From assembly GCA_017311185.1 (NCBI GenBank), contig JAESUZ010000972.1:310001-374000 (forward strand): a DNA stretch of 64,000 nt. Reading direction: 5' to 3'. A program made the position numbers and the translations under genes. Below the pieces are notes generated by a model. That model searched no databases. It worked only from the letters and a program-made list of their open reading frames with translations, and was not told the DNA's origin. The DNA comes from Proteles cristata cristata (Eukaryota; Chordata; Mammalia; Carnivora; Hyaenidae). This document shows, in pieces, positions 46,264-56,929 of this stretch (position 1 is its first letter; every line of letters starts with the position of its first letter).

Positions 46264-46470
46264 TTTTTTTTTTTTTTAATGTTTATGTATTTATTTTGAG
46301 AGAGAGCATGGGCAGGGGAGGAGCAGAGAAAGAAGGAGAGAGAATCCCAAGCAGGCTCCAAGCTGTTAGAGCAGAGCCCAACACAGGGCTTGATCCCACA
46401 ACCATGAGATCATCACCTGAATCGAGATTAAGAGTCAGATGTTAATCAACTGAGTCACCCAGGCACCTTG
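46264..46470 (-). mobile_element. CAN-SINE, older subtype, in the L2
   Basis: Tail T-run at 46266-46278; 'gagaatcccaagcaggctcc' middle; head degraded to gagtcacccaggcacctt. Confidence 0.9.
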
Positions 46471-46594
46471 GTTTCTTACGATTCTTTAGTTCTTAGCTTA
46501 AATGTCAGTTCCTCAATGCAGAATTTCTTGGCCATCCTATCTAAGAAGGACCCTCTATTATTCCTTATCACAGCCAACTATTTATATTCTTCCT

Positions 46595-46809
46595 TTAAAA
46601 AAATTTTTTTTGAAGTTTACTTATTTATTTTGAGAAAGAGAGAGAGCGGGAGAGGCAGAGAGAGAGAGAGGAAGAGAGAGAATCCTAAGCAAGCTCTGCA
46701 CCATCAGTGCAGAGCCCGATGTGGGGCTTGAACTCACAAACTGTGAGATCATAACTTGAGCTGAAACCAAGAGTCAGACACTTAACTGACTGAGCTGCCC
46801 AAGTGCCCC
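46595..46809 (-). mobile_element. CAN-SINE with 12-bp TSD, in the L2
   Basis: Flanks tatattcttcct at 46583-46594 and 46810-46821. It has the 'gcaccatcagtgcagagccc' middle and an extended GA tract. Confidence 0.93.
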
Positions 46810-46972
46810 TATATTCTTCCTAACAGAGACTGAAATTGTTTTATTTATTTATTTACTTATTTTTGTTTTATTGCCTATCTCTCCCACTAGAGTATAAGCT
46901 GTGTGAGGGGAGTGATCTTGTCATTACTGTTTCTTCTTTTATTCCCATAGCCTGGCATGGTGTCTGCTAGAT

Positions 46973-47148
46973 ACAGCATGAGCAGGGGAGGGTCAGAGAA
47001 AGCGGGAGACACAGAATCTGAAGACAGGCTCCAGGCTCTGAGCTAGCTGTCAGTACAGAGCCTGACGCGGGGCTTGAACCCACTAACCATGAGATCATGA
47101 CCTGAGCCAAAGTCGGACGCTCAACCGACTGAGCCACCCAGGCGCCTC
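46973..47148 (-). mobile_element. CAN-SINE lacking its A-rich tail
   Basis: Begins directly at 'cagcatgagcaggggagggt' with no T-rich segment or TC/GA start, but has a complete head (gagccacccaggcgcct). It joins exactly the end of the L2. Either a deletion removed the tail and the L2 terminus or the element arrived by an unusual route. Confidence 0.9.
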
Positions 47149-47229
47149 GTAGTTCACAAACTTTTATCAAACTGAAAAAAAAACTGTAAAAATGTAATAC
47201 GTGTTAGATGAAAAAGAATTCAGAATTAA

Positions 47230-47960
47230 AACACAAAATTCCCTCAACTGGCTTATAGTCTAGAAGGGAAGTAAATAAGCAGTTGCAATTCTGCATGATT
47301 AGTACTATAATAGGGAAAGTTTCATACAGGAGAGGCCCCTAATCTGGGCTCAAGGCTGATCACCAAAGGCTTATTGTAGGTTGTGACATCGTAGTGAAAC
47401 CTGAGGAGTAGATGAGTTAGTCATCAAAGATACAGAGGGGTTGGAAGAGGCAAAGAATAGCATGTGCCTGGAAACGAGGCAGACCGTGGCATATCTAGGA
47501 AGCTAAATGCCCCAGGGCTGGAGAGTAGAGATGAGAGTGAAGAGAATGAATGGCAAGAGATAAAGCTACAAATATAAGCCGACATAATGGTAAACCTCCC
47601 TAAACAGCTTTTACTTCATCTTGAGGGAGTGGGATGGTCACTGGCAGGTTTCATGCATGGAGTAATGTGATCAATTTTGTGTTACACAAAGGTCATGTTG
47701 AGCACAGACTACATAGGGAATTAAAGACCAAGAGTTAGGGGGCTATGGTAGCAATCTAGGTGAAAGTTGCAGGATGATAGTGACCAAAACCAGGGCAGTA
47801 ACAATGGGAAAATAAAAATAAGACCAAATAAATAAATAAATAAAGACAGACTTGGAGGCTATTTAAAACAGTGGGAAAAATTGGTAATTCAAGAAGTAAT
47901 TTGATAAATGAAGTGAGGACAGATGGTTAAATATTTGGAGGAAGACTTAGAGTTCTACTT
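47230..47960 (-). repeat. L2 LINE, antisense
   Basis: 'ggcttatagtctagaaggga', 'agaatagcatgtgcctggaa', 'gatggtcactggcaggtttc', 'ggagtaatgtgatcaatttt' and 'tggtagcaatctaggtgaaa' are the complement of the L2 ORF2 end and 3' region. It faces the preceding plus-strand L2. Confidence 0.7.
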
Positions 47961-48149
47961 CAAAACTGCATCAAAATAAACTCCAGATCAATGAAATATT
48001 TCCACAGTTTTTAAAGATGAAGTTATGAAACTGTCAGATATCTGGTCAAAATGACACTTTGATGCACCCCATCTCTTCCAAATTCATCCACTAATTCCAT
48101 GATCAACCAATATGTACCTTCCCTTACATATATTTTAAACTACCTTATC

Positions 48150-48334
48150 CCTTTTTTAAAGTTTATTTATTTATTTTGAGAGAGAGAGAGAGACAGGAAG
48201 AGAAGAATCCCAAGCAGGCTCTGTGCTGTCAGCACAAAGCCCAGTATGGGGCTTGATCCCACAAACTGTGAGATCATGACCTGAGCCGAAACTAAGAATC
48301 AAATGCTTAACCATCTGAGCCAGCCAGGTGCTCC
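48150..48334 (-). mobile_element. CAN-SINE, short subtype
   Basis: 'gaatcccaagcaggctctgt' middle, 'gagatcatgacctgagccga' and head gagccagccaggtgctcc. Confidence 0.9.
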
Positions 48335-48930
48335 TCTTGTTCTTTCCTTAACATGATAAACTCTAGTTAAATCTAACTTTCTGCCTGTTTGTTATCTGGA
48401 TAAATCCAATTCTCCACTTACCTTGGCACCCACGCCTCTGCTGTCAATGAGGAGGGAGGAATAAAAACACACACACAACTATCACTAACCTCAAGTAGGC
48501 CCTTAATGCTACTTGACAATCATTACTTTTCCCAAGTGCATTCAGTCTCCCGTTCTTATAGACATTCATACTTTCTTCTAATTTTCAAACTCTGACGACT
48601 TCTCCACCTCCTCACTCTTAGCTGATGATCTGCATCTTATTTAGCTGAAAACCAGAAGAAACAATCAGAAAAGAATTACTGTCTGTTCCTCCCATCACAT
48701 CTACTCACCTAACTACACTTGTGTCCATATGCTCTGCCTGTCACCTGTTGCTATGAACAGACTGTGGTCCTAATGAGGACCAATCCTCTGTTGTCCGCTA
48801 GACCTCACCCCCTCCAGCCTATGTAGGGACCTCAGTACAGCAATTGTCTACTTTCTCTCTGGTATTAGTTTCCCCTCTCTACTGGATCTTACTTACCATT
48901 AGGAAGCTATGGCTTTATTTATCCCATATT

Positions 48931-49143
48931 AAACTTTTTAATGTTTATTTACTTTTGAAGGAGAGAGAGAGACAGAGCATGAGTTAGGGAGGGGCAGAGA
49001 GAGAGGGAGACACAAAATCTGAAGCAGGCTCCAGGCTCCGAGCTGTCAGCACAAAACTTGACACAGGGTTCAAACTCACAAGCCATGAGAACATGACCTG
49101 AGCCAAAGTCAGAGGCTTAACTGACTGAGCACCCAGGCGCCCC
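48931..49143 (-). mobile_element. CAN-SINE with 15-bp TSD, in the L2
   Basis: Flanks tatttatcccat(a/c)tt at 48916-48930 and 49144-49158. Confidence 0.94.
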
Positions 49144-49619
49144 TATTTATCCCATCTTAAAAAAAAAAATTACTACTAACCTCACTTTTCCCTCCAGTTA
49201 TCCTTTATTTCTTTCCTTTCCCTTTCAGCAAAAGTCCTTCAAAGAGTAGTCGGCCTGTACTGACTATCTCTAGCTTCTCTCCTCCCACTCTTTCTTGAAT
49301 CCACATTGATCAAGTTTTCGCCCCCTTACCATGTCATTAATTCTCTTGTCAAGATTACCAAAGATTTCCACATGGCTAAATCGAATGGTCAATATCAGTC
49401 CTCATCTTGCTTGAACCACTAGCAATGTATGACCCAGCTGATCGATCCCTCCCTCCTTCATGAGACCCGTTCTTTACTTGACTTCCAACCTGGTTTTCTC
49501 TCCACCTTACTATTTGCTTCTTCTCAGTCTCTTTTGTTGGTTTTCCTTATCTCCCTGACCTCTGAACGATGAAATATCTCAGTCTTTGGATTTCTTCTCT
49601 TCAACGTCTACACTAATTT

Positions 49620-50070
49620 TGTGGTAGATTGAATTGTGGTTTACAACAATTTGCTCCCTCCCTTCTATGAAGATTGTACATTCACACTTTTGGATTTGTC
49701 TTGAAATGCCTCTTCAGTACATAGTATATACATCTTTGTCTCTTCACAGGGCTGGACTATGAGTGGAATGGAATGGAAGCATATGGTGTATGCCACACAC
49801 ACAAAAAAGCTTTAAATTTAATTGCATTGTTTAGTTTGGCCTCTCTTGCTTCTGCCCTTTGCCATGAGTATGGCATGTGCCAGATAGTGGCTGTTTCTTC
49901 AGCTTAGGGCTCAAATTAGAATACTCTTGAATCAGACATTGCTGGCTCACAGCCTAGAGTGGAGCTGTAATCAATCTGTCACCCATATTTAACAAGAGCA
50001 AGAAATAAATGTTACTGTAATCCACTGAGATTTAGGAGTTGTTTGTTACAACAACGATGTTGACTAATAA
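49620..50070 (+). repeat. MaLR-type LTR inserted in the L2
   Basis: Starts with 'gtggtagattgaattgtggt', has 'ttgccatgagtatggcatgt' in the centre and ends 'gttactgtaatccactgaga', 'ttgtttgttacaacaacgat' and 'gttgactaataaaac'. The L2 text stops at 'tacactaattt' before it and resumes with 'ctcctgaattcctggctcat' after it. Confidence 0.65.
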
Positions 50071-50369
50071 AACTCCCTTTAAATTCTCCTGAATTCCTGG
50101 CTCATATGTTCAGTTGCCAATTGGGCATCTCCACTTGAATGTCTGTCTATAAGGCAACTCAAACTCAGCAGGTCCAAAAATGAGCTTCTGATTTTCTCTA
50201 CCATATCTGGTCTTCTTGAAGTTTTTTTCATTATTAACTATGAAAAACTCTAACCTTCTAGGATTAAAAAACCCTAAAGTCATCCTTGATTTTTTCACTT
50301 TAGCTTATATTCCATGCCCAATTTATTTAGAAATCTTGTTAATTCTACTCTCAAAATAGATCTAGATTT

Positions 50370-50575
50370 AGGGCACTTGGGTGGCTCAGTCGTGTCCTAC
50401 TTTTGATTTTGGCTCAGGTCATGATCTCACGGTTTGTGAGTTTGAGTCCTGCACTGGGCTCTGCGCTGACAGTGAAGAGCCTGCTTGGGATTCTCTCTCT
50501 TTCCCTCTCTACCCCTCCCCTGTTCACTTTCTATCTGTCTCTTTCAAAATAAATAAATGAACATTAAAAAAAAAA
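50370..50575 (+). mobile_element. CAN-SINE with TSD, in the L2
   Basis: Flanks atctagatt at 50360-50368 and 50576-50584. The head is shortened (cagtcgtgtcctac lacks part of box A). Confidence 0.92.
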
Positions 50576-50949
50576 ATCTAGATTCTGAAACTCCACCACC
50601 TTTACCGGCACTACTTTAGTCTGCACTATTATAATTTTTGCCTTTTTGCCTGTTTAATCCTATCACCACATCACCCTTGCTTTCTCCATCCATAGTCTCA
50701 GGTCCTAAGCATCTCTAGAGAAAGTTCTTCTAGAGTAGAAAAAACAAAAATTAATCAATAACTACCCAAAAATACTACCCAACCTCAGCTGGGTTACAAT
50801 TACTCATACGATGTCTTTTAATTTTTTCTAATCACTTTTTACCACCTCAGTATCACCTCGGTGCAAGCCACCATGATCTTTCACTGAGATTATTTTGGAA
50901 GCCATTCTATTTACTCCTGCTTTTGGCCTCCACAGTGGGCCTTTTAAAA

Positions 50950-51080
50950 CAGGGCACCTGGCTGGCTTAGTTGGTAAAGCATACAACTCTTGATCCAGGG
51001 ATGTGGGTTCAAGTCCCGTGCTGGGTGTATAGATTACTTAAAAGAAATAAAATTTATAAATAAATAAATAAGAAAATAAA
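50950..51080 (+). mobile_element. Short tRNA-type CAN-SINE variant
   Basis: Head gggcacctggctggcttagt and 'gtgggttcaagtcccgtgct', then directly 'gggtgtatagattacttaaa' and (AAAT)n. It lacks the TC-rich middle of the other copies, so it is a separate subfamily. Confidence 0.85.
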
Positions 51081-51204
51081 CAAGTAAAACCATAACTATG
51101 TCAGTTTGTGTCACTCCTTTGCTCAAATCTTTACTTTCTTCAAATGGCTTACCACCCTGCCGAGAATAAAAGTCAAGTCCTTGTAATGGTCTACTATATC
51201 TTTT

Positions 51205-51461
51205 TTTTACTTAATCGATTAATTAATTAATCAATTAACTAATTAATTTTTGAGGGGGGAAGAGAGGGAGAGAGAGAGGCCACATGTTAGCGAGGAGAAG
51301 AGAGACAGAGAGAGAGAAACGGGGCTCAGCCGAAGCAAGGCTCATGCTCACTTAAAGCAGGGCTCATGCTCACCCAATGTAGGACTCAAACTCAAGAACC
51401 ATGAGATCATGACTTGAGCTGAAGTCAGATGATTAACCAACTGAGCCACCTGGGCACCTGA
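51205..51461 (-). mobile_element. CAN-SINE with internal duplication
   Basis: TSD tctac(t/a)a(t/c)atctttt at 51190-51204 and 51462-51476. The tail is an AATT-type simple repeat (51,212-51,246). The centre repeats 'gggctcatgctcac' at about 51,359-51,373 after 'aggctcatgctcac' at about 51,340, making it longer than normal. Confidence 0.92.
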
Positions 51462-51861
51462 TCTACAACATCTTTTACATTCTGGACACACACCTTCCTT
51501 ACCTTACTACTCAAATATCCTCTCTTGTGACTCATTTTTCTCATTCACTTTTGCCATACTGGCCTCCTTCTGCTTTTCCCTGCACAAACCATTTATGCTC
51601 TAATGGCAGGGCCCTTGCATTTGTTGTTCTCTTTATCTAAGATGCTCTTCCACCAAGTATCTCTATGGTCTATTTTCTCACCTTCTTCAGGTTTTACTCA
51701 AATGTCAGTCTCTCAGTGAAGCCTTCCTTGACCACCCTATTTTAAGTTGTAGCCCTTTCCCAGAATCCCCTAGCCCCCTTCACTGTTTTACTTCTGTCTG
51801 TAACATTTATCACAGTGTATGTAAAATCTAATAAATATACCATAAACTTTGCTCATTTATT

Positions 51862-52094
51862 ATTTTTTAAATTGAAAACATTTTTAACGCTTATTTTTGA
51901 GAGACTCTCTGTCTCTCATGACAGAGCATGAGGGAGGAGGGGCAGAAAGAGGGGGAGATACAGAATCTGAAGCAGGCTCCAGGCTCTGAGCTGTCAGCAC
52001 AGAGCCAGATACGGGGCTCAAACTCACAAACCGCAAGATCATGGCCTGAGCCAAAGTTGGATGCTTAACTGACTGAGCCACTGACAGGCGTCTC
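51862..52094 (-). mobile_element. CAN-SINE with 18-bp imperfect TSD, in the L2
   Basis: Flanks aaactttgc(tc/ct)atttatt at 51844-51861 and 52095-52112. The GA tract is replaced by 'gactctctgtctctcatgac', and the head has an extra 'tgaca' before ggcg. Confidence 0.93.
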
Positions 52095-52249
52095 AAACTT
52101 TGCCTATTTATTGTGTTTATTAATTCTTTCCCTATTCTAGAATGAATGTCTCATGAACTAAGTTTTTTTGGTCTGCCTTGTTGAGAGCTATACCCTCTCA
52201 GCACACTAGGTGCTCAATAAATGTTTGTCAAGAGAATCAGTGTAACTAA

Positions 52250-52830
52250 CAAAGTGTAATACCCAGAATATATAAAGTGTTCTTAACATGTCGAAGAAAA
52301 CATAAAACAACCAACTAAAACATTACCAAGGGGATGAATAATGACCTCACAGAAGAAATACATTAATCAATAAACATTAGAAAAGGGACTCAATCTTAAG
52401 TGATTGGTGAATTAAGCAGGATGGGCTATTTTTTCATAATCATCAGATTGCCAAAAATGTTAAAAGTCTCACAATGCTAAGCATTGGCAAGGATGGGAGC
52501 ATCGGTCACTCTCACACACCTGCTGGTACAACTTTGGAGATCTGAATATCCAGTAAAGACTGGAAATATACATACCCTTTACCCAGCAATTCCAGTCCTA
52601 GATATAAACCCAAGAAGTAAGTGCTAACAAGTCTTTTTATGAGCAACATGTAAGACATTGTTCATGTCAGCAATATTAATAATAGCCCTAAACTAGAAAC
52701 TCAAGTGTCCATTAATAGAAGAATAAATACATAAATTTGACACATGAAAACAATGGAGCATTTTATAGCAATGAAAATGAGTGAACTAGAGCCAAATAAG
52801 AACATGAAGACCAGAGTCCTGCCCTACAGA
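52250..52830 (+). repeat. Old L1 3' fragment
   Basis: 'ccagaatatataaagtgttc', 'tcttaagtgattggtgaatt', 'tgccaaaaatgttaaaagtc', 'ctaagcattggcaaggatgg', 'tttacccagcaattccagtc' and 'aactcaagtgtccattaata' follow L1 order. It starts directly after the L2 end. Confidence 0.7.
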
Positions 52831-53158
52831 AACCATGAGATAATATTTGTTGTTTGTGAGATAATGTTCACTGTGACCAGCCACGAAGTTTTAGAGTAAT
52901 GTGACATACAGAAATAAATAAGTAATACAAAAATGGTGGTATTGGTACGGTTTACTAGAATTATGCAAAGGAATTTTTAAAATTATTAATACCTGCACTC
53001 TGGTATGCTGGTATATCTCACAAATCTTCCACAGGACATTAGAGAATATTCTATCATTCAGATGGGTCTGTGGAACAGTTTGAAAATCATCTAGTAGATC
53101 TGAAAAGGTTGCTATTTCTTTGTCCTCCCAAAACTCTAATAAAAATGAGAATAAAAAA
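52831..53158. other. Unique sequence
   Basis: No gene or repeat recognised. The minus frame 52891-53169 has no domain. Confidence 0.45.
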
Positions 53159-53171
53159 ATTGCAACCATTA

Positions 53172-53366
53172 GGGCACATGGATGGCTCAGTCAGTTGAGC
53201 GTCTGACTCTTGATCTGGGTTCAGGTCATGATCTTACAGTTTGTGGGTTCACGTGCCTCATAGGGCTCTGTGCTGACAGCATGGAGTCTGTCTGAATTTC
53301 TCTCTCTGCCCCTCCCCCACTCACACATGCATGCCCTCTCTCTTAAAAATAAATAAACATTAAAAA
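53172..53366 (+). mobile_element. CAN-SINE with 13-bp imperfect TSD
   Basis: Flanks att(g/a)(c/t)aaccatta at 53159-53171 and 53367-53379. Older 'gacagcatggagtctgtctg' middle. Confidence 0.92.
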
Positions 53367-53424
53367 ATTATAACCATTAAGTACAATAGAATATAAAATG
53401 AGGCAATAGTAGATGAGAGATAGC

Positions 53425-53500
53425 AACAAGATAATAAGTGATGTTTTAGGCCATTAAGTTGGGGTGGTTTTATACATAGCCATAGATAACTATGGCTAAC
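53425..53500 (+). repeat. MaLR LTR end, near-copy of the one at 57.27 kb
   Basis: 'agataataagtgatgtttta', 'ggccattaagttggggtggt' and 'tttatacatagccatagata' match 57,269-57,340 almost base for base. It lacks the rest of an LTR on its left. Confidence 0.7.
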
Positions 53501-54880
53501 GATGAAAAGCATCATTGGAGGTGTAGCAACTTTTGGGTTTTACTTTCTCCATTCTGCAATGTGCCTGCAGAGCAGGGAGCCCAGGAGAAGCATTCTGATT
53601 CTTGTTACAGAGCTCTAGAGGTCTTAGGTGTATTTTCCTTTATTGCTCTTGCCCTACTGTGGTAAATTTCATTGATCTTCTTGATCAACAACTATTCTAA
53701 TGCTTCCAATGTGCAGAGGCTGGCTGGAAAGTTAAAAAAAATTTCAGACTGCTTTGAATCTAGTTTTCAGGATATGAATTAGGGTACAAATATGAAATGC
53801 ACTTGCAGTAGATCTGGAAGGTAGAAATTAGGTGGAGGCTATCTTCTTGTTCCTTCAACTGTTGCTACTGGCCAGCATGGATTCGGAGACAATGACTTTT
53901 CCTGCTGCACTGTAGGTCCTAGACTTGAGAATATGGAGCTACAACTGCAGCATGGCAATGGTGGCTTCATGAGTCTTGGAACACAGGCGATGAAGTAGTA
54001 GCTTGAGGCAGTGACTGAGTCAGGTTGCTTTTACAGTGGACATGTTTGTAAGCTGAATGTGAAGGAGAAAATACGGCCAGAGAGGGAGAAACTGATGGAG
54101 CAAATGTAGTCTGTTTCATAACTCAGCCCCCCAAAGGCCTAGCCTAGCCTTCTTCCCAAGCTCTTGCAATGAATTTGGGAGCTCCTTATTAGTTGAATGA
54201 AATCTCTCTCTGATGAAAAAAATTTAGATTGGCTTCTGTTTCCTTTCATGAACCATGAGTGATATACTCATTCTAATAGAATAAAAGATGTTTACAATCT
54301 GGAAAAGTGCCAAAACTGCTACTAAAATATCTCTCCATGGATTATTTGCTGATTGCAAGTGGGAAAAGAAAATGTAACAGTGGGGAGATCTGGCTATTGC
54401 CTCCTTAACCCAGTAATAAATGTTAGCGTCACTAAAAGTGGGACAATCAAAAGTAATGTGCCTAAAATGTGATGCAATATAAAATACATAGTACCAGCTA
54501 CATATATTCCTGACAAAAGTGTTTAACTTGAATTGAAATCACTCTTTATATCTCCTCTCCAGTTTACAGAAAATAAGGGGTAGATGAACATGTTAAATGA
54601 CACCAAAAAAGAAACAATGAGGTAAGTCCAGAAGGTGGGACAAAGCTCAGGACAATGGGCTCAATGACATAAAAAAGAGGGAGGGGAATACTGTTGAAAT
54701 CAAAAGAAAATTAAACTATACAACAACCTGAGAAACACATGGTTTTTCTTTGAATCCTGGCTTGAAAAAACGGCTGCAAAACACATTTGTGAAACCATTG
54801 GGAGAATATGAATATGGTCTGTTATATAATATGAAGGTATTATTATTAGTTTTGTTAATTATAATAATGATATTGTTTTT
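53501..54880. other. Unique sequence with one duplicated tract
   Basis: Contains 53,990-54,106, which has a diverged second copy at 55,437-55,553. A splice-like pair (cctctccag at 54562, gaggtaagt at 54620) frames 59 nt that are closed in all three frames. Confidence 0.45.
53990..54106. repeat. Duplicated tract, copy 1
   Basis: 'gatgaagtagtagcttgagg' through 'tggagcaaatg'. Copy 2 is at 55,437-55,553. The family is not recognised. Confidence 0.75.
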
Positions 54881-54895
54881 AAGAGATGCATTCTA

Positions 54896-55112
54896 TTTAC
54901 AATTTTTTTAATGTTTTATTTATTTTTGAGAGAGAGAGAGACAGCATGAGCAGGGGAGGGTCAGAGAGGGAGATACAGAATCTGAAACAGTCTCCAGGCT
55001 CTGAGCTAGCTGTCAGCACAGAGCCCAACATGGAGCACGAACCCACAAACCATAAGATCATGACCTGAGCCGAAGTTGGATGCTTAACTGACTGAGCCAC
55101 CCAGGTGCCCCT
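54896..55112 (-). mobile_element. CAN-SINE with perfect 16-bp TSD
   Basis: taagagatgcattcta at 54880-54895 and 55113-55128. Full element with the 'tgagctagctgtcagcacag' middle. Confidence 0.96.
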
Positions 55113-55272
55113 TAAGAGATGCATTCTAAAGTATTTAGGAGTGACATGTAGTGATGTCTAAAATTTAATTTAAAATATTTCATGAAAAGAAAAGATGAGG
55201 AAGAAATAACCAATTGTTCAACCTAGGTGGGTTCAAGTATTGGTAGCTGTTATGGTATTCTACTTTTATTTT

Positions 55273-55367
55273 TCTTTTCTTTTTTTTTTAAAGGTTTTTT
55301 TTTTAAATGATCTTTATACCCAACACATGGCTGCATCCTCTACCAACTGAGCCAGCCAGGTGTCCCC
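55273..55367 (-). mobile_element. Short tRNA-type CAN-SINE variant
   Basis: The T-rich tail with 'aaatgatctttatacccaac' and head 'accaactgagccagccaggt' correspond to the TC-less subfamily seen at 50950. An internal deletion removed box B. Flank tctactttt occurs on both sides. Confidence 0.75.
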
Positions 55368-55436
55368 TCTACTTTTCTTTATATTTGAAAATTACTGTAA
55401 AACTAAAAATAAGCTTAGTGGTAGAAATAAAGAAAG

Positions 55437-55553
55437 TGATGAAGTAGTAGCTTGAGACAGTGGCTTGAGTCAAGGTTGCTTTTACGGTGGATATAAGCTG
55501 ATGATGAAGGAGAAAATACAGACAGAGAGAGGAATTGATGGAGCAAAGTTAAG
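55437..55553. repeat. Duplicated tract, copy 2
   Basis: 'gatgaagtagtagcttgaga' through 'gatggagcaaagttaag', with several substitutions and small indels against copy 1 at 53,990. The frame at 55465-55656 is not a gene. Confidence 0.75.
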
Positions 55554-56570
55554 AAGTAGGATAAAATGGATTGTGAGGATATGTGAAGAGTTTAGACCCA
55601 GAAAGGAAGATCACACCCATTTCTCTGAGATAGGACAAAAAATAATGAAGAGATGAGAGTGTTCTAGAGTGGAGACAGCCAAACAGAACAGCCTTCCCCT
55701 GGAGGAAGGCTAAGGATAGCCCAAGGATAGTAATGGTAGGTTTGGAGACTTGAGGAGAATGAGAAAGTTATAGAAATGATGCTGGATAAATTCTGTAGGA
55801 TGGATTTCTTTTTTTTTATTTTTATTTTTTACATTTTTTATTTATTTTTGAGAGACAGAGTGAGACAGAGTGTGAACTGGGGAGGGGCAGAGAGAGAAGG
55901 AGACACAGAATTTGAAACAGACTCCAGGCTCTGAGCAAGCATTCAGCACAGAGCCTGATACAGAGCTCGAACCCATGAACTGTGAGATCATGACCTAAGC
56001 CCAAATCGGATGCTCAACCGATTGAGCCACTCAGGCTCCCCTGTAGGGATGCATTTCTGAAGAGAGGTGTCACGCAAATGAAGTTAGAGAGCATTCATTT
56101 TTAATGAAACAAATCAGCTGATTTTAGGATCTCCTTCGGCATGCTCATCAACCTGGGAATGGAAGAAAAAGCAGAGAAGACCATATTTGCCCCAAAGTGG
56201 AGGAAGGGAAAGTGTGACAATCCCAAAAATCAAATAGGTGAATGTGGGTGTTTCTAGGTTTTTAGTAAGGCCATCCATAACTAACTGCTTATTGGAAGCT
56301 CCCTGTATGGAGCTTTGAGAAAGACTGGAGTAGTATTAACACACTAGGACAAGAAAGGCTAAAAAGGACAGGAAGTCATGTTTGCTGTGAAGGATGGTGT
56401 AACAGGAGTGAAGATGCAGGACAAGTAGAGGGAATGAAAAGTTGTAGACAAGCCAGGAAGGACAGAGGGTGAAAGTTTGGAGAATATAAAGCTCCAAGTA
56501 GTGTTGAGGTTCCAGGTAAGGCCACACAGATGTGTAACTGCAGTAGAAAATAGTTGGCAAAGTTATTAGA
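55554..56570. other. Purine-rich sequence around a SINE, possibly an old repeat
   Basis: 'gagtgttctagagtggagac' and 'gaagtcatgtttgctgtgaa' suggest a decayed interspersed repeat, family not assigned. No gene. Confidence 0.4.
55810..56040 (-). mobile_element. CAN-SINE with 17-18-bp imperfect TSD
   Basis: Flanks at 55793-55809 and 56041-56058 (ctgtagg-atg(g/c)atttct). Complete, with a long T-rich tail. Confidence 0.94.
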
Positions 56571-56586
56571 TGAAAATGAACATGGA

Positions 56587-56801
56587 TGGGCAGGTGCCTG
56601 GCTGGCTCAGTTGGTTGAGCGTCTGACTCTTGGTTTGGGCTCAGGTCATGACCTTGCAGATTGTAGGATCAAGCTCTGAGTCAGGCTTGGAGCCTGCTTG
56701 GGATTCTTTCTCTCTCACTGTCTCTCTGCTCCTCCTCCACTTGGAACATGCTCACACACACGCTCTCTCCCTCTCTCAAAATAATTAGGTGAACTTAAAA
56801 A
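56587..56801 (+). mobile_element. CAN-SINE with 14-bp TSD
   Basis: aaaatgaacatgga at 56573-56586 and 56802-56815. Older middle 'aggcttggagcctgcttggg'. Confidence 0.94.
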
Positions 56802-56929
56802 AAAATGAACATGGACATAGTCCACAGCGCCTAAGAGCCCCTGAAGATCCCTACTCCTGTTACTCACACACTTGTAGAATCCTTTCCCTTTGATTGGACT
56901 TTCGACTTACTTTTAACAAATAAAATAAG

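Larger units (their letters stand above)
45450..46972 (+). repeat. L2 LINE with two SINE insertions
   Basis: 'ctccttgatttctgcaatgg', 'ctttctaactagtccctcta', 'gatgcagcatgatctggcta', 'gcactcgctcttccttctgc', then after the SINEs 'gcttaaatgtcagttcctca', 'ctatctctcccactagagta' and 'atagcctggcatggtgtctg'. It keeps the L2 order to the 3' end. The frame at 46057-46299(+) is a remnant of L2 text running into a SINE tail. Confidence 0.75.
48360..52232 (+). repeat. Long L2 LINE broken by six younger insertions
   Basis: L2 text is collinear for almost 3.9 kb: 'cttagctgatgatctgcatc' and 'ctctactggatcttacttac'; 'aatggtcaatatcagtcctc', 'tctttggatttcttctcttc'; 'catctccacttgaatgtctg'; 'aagccaccatgatctttcac'; 'gtgtcactcctttgctcaaa'; 'cagtgaagccttccttgacc'; ending 'taggtgctcaataaatgttt'. 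Interruptions are SINEs at 48931, 50370, 50950, 51205 and 51862 and an LTR at 49620. After removing them about 2.4 kb of L2 remains. The reading frame is destroyed. Confidence 0.8.

Noticed and set aside
54563..54621. 59-nt splice-flanked segment on the plus strand
   Set aside because: Closed in all three frames and there is no gene context; kept only as a note.
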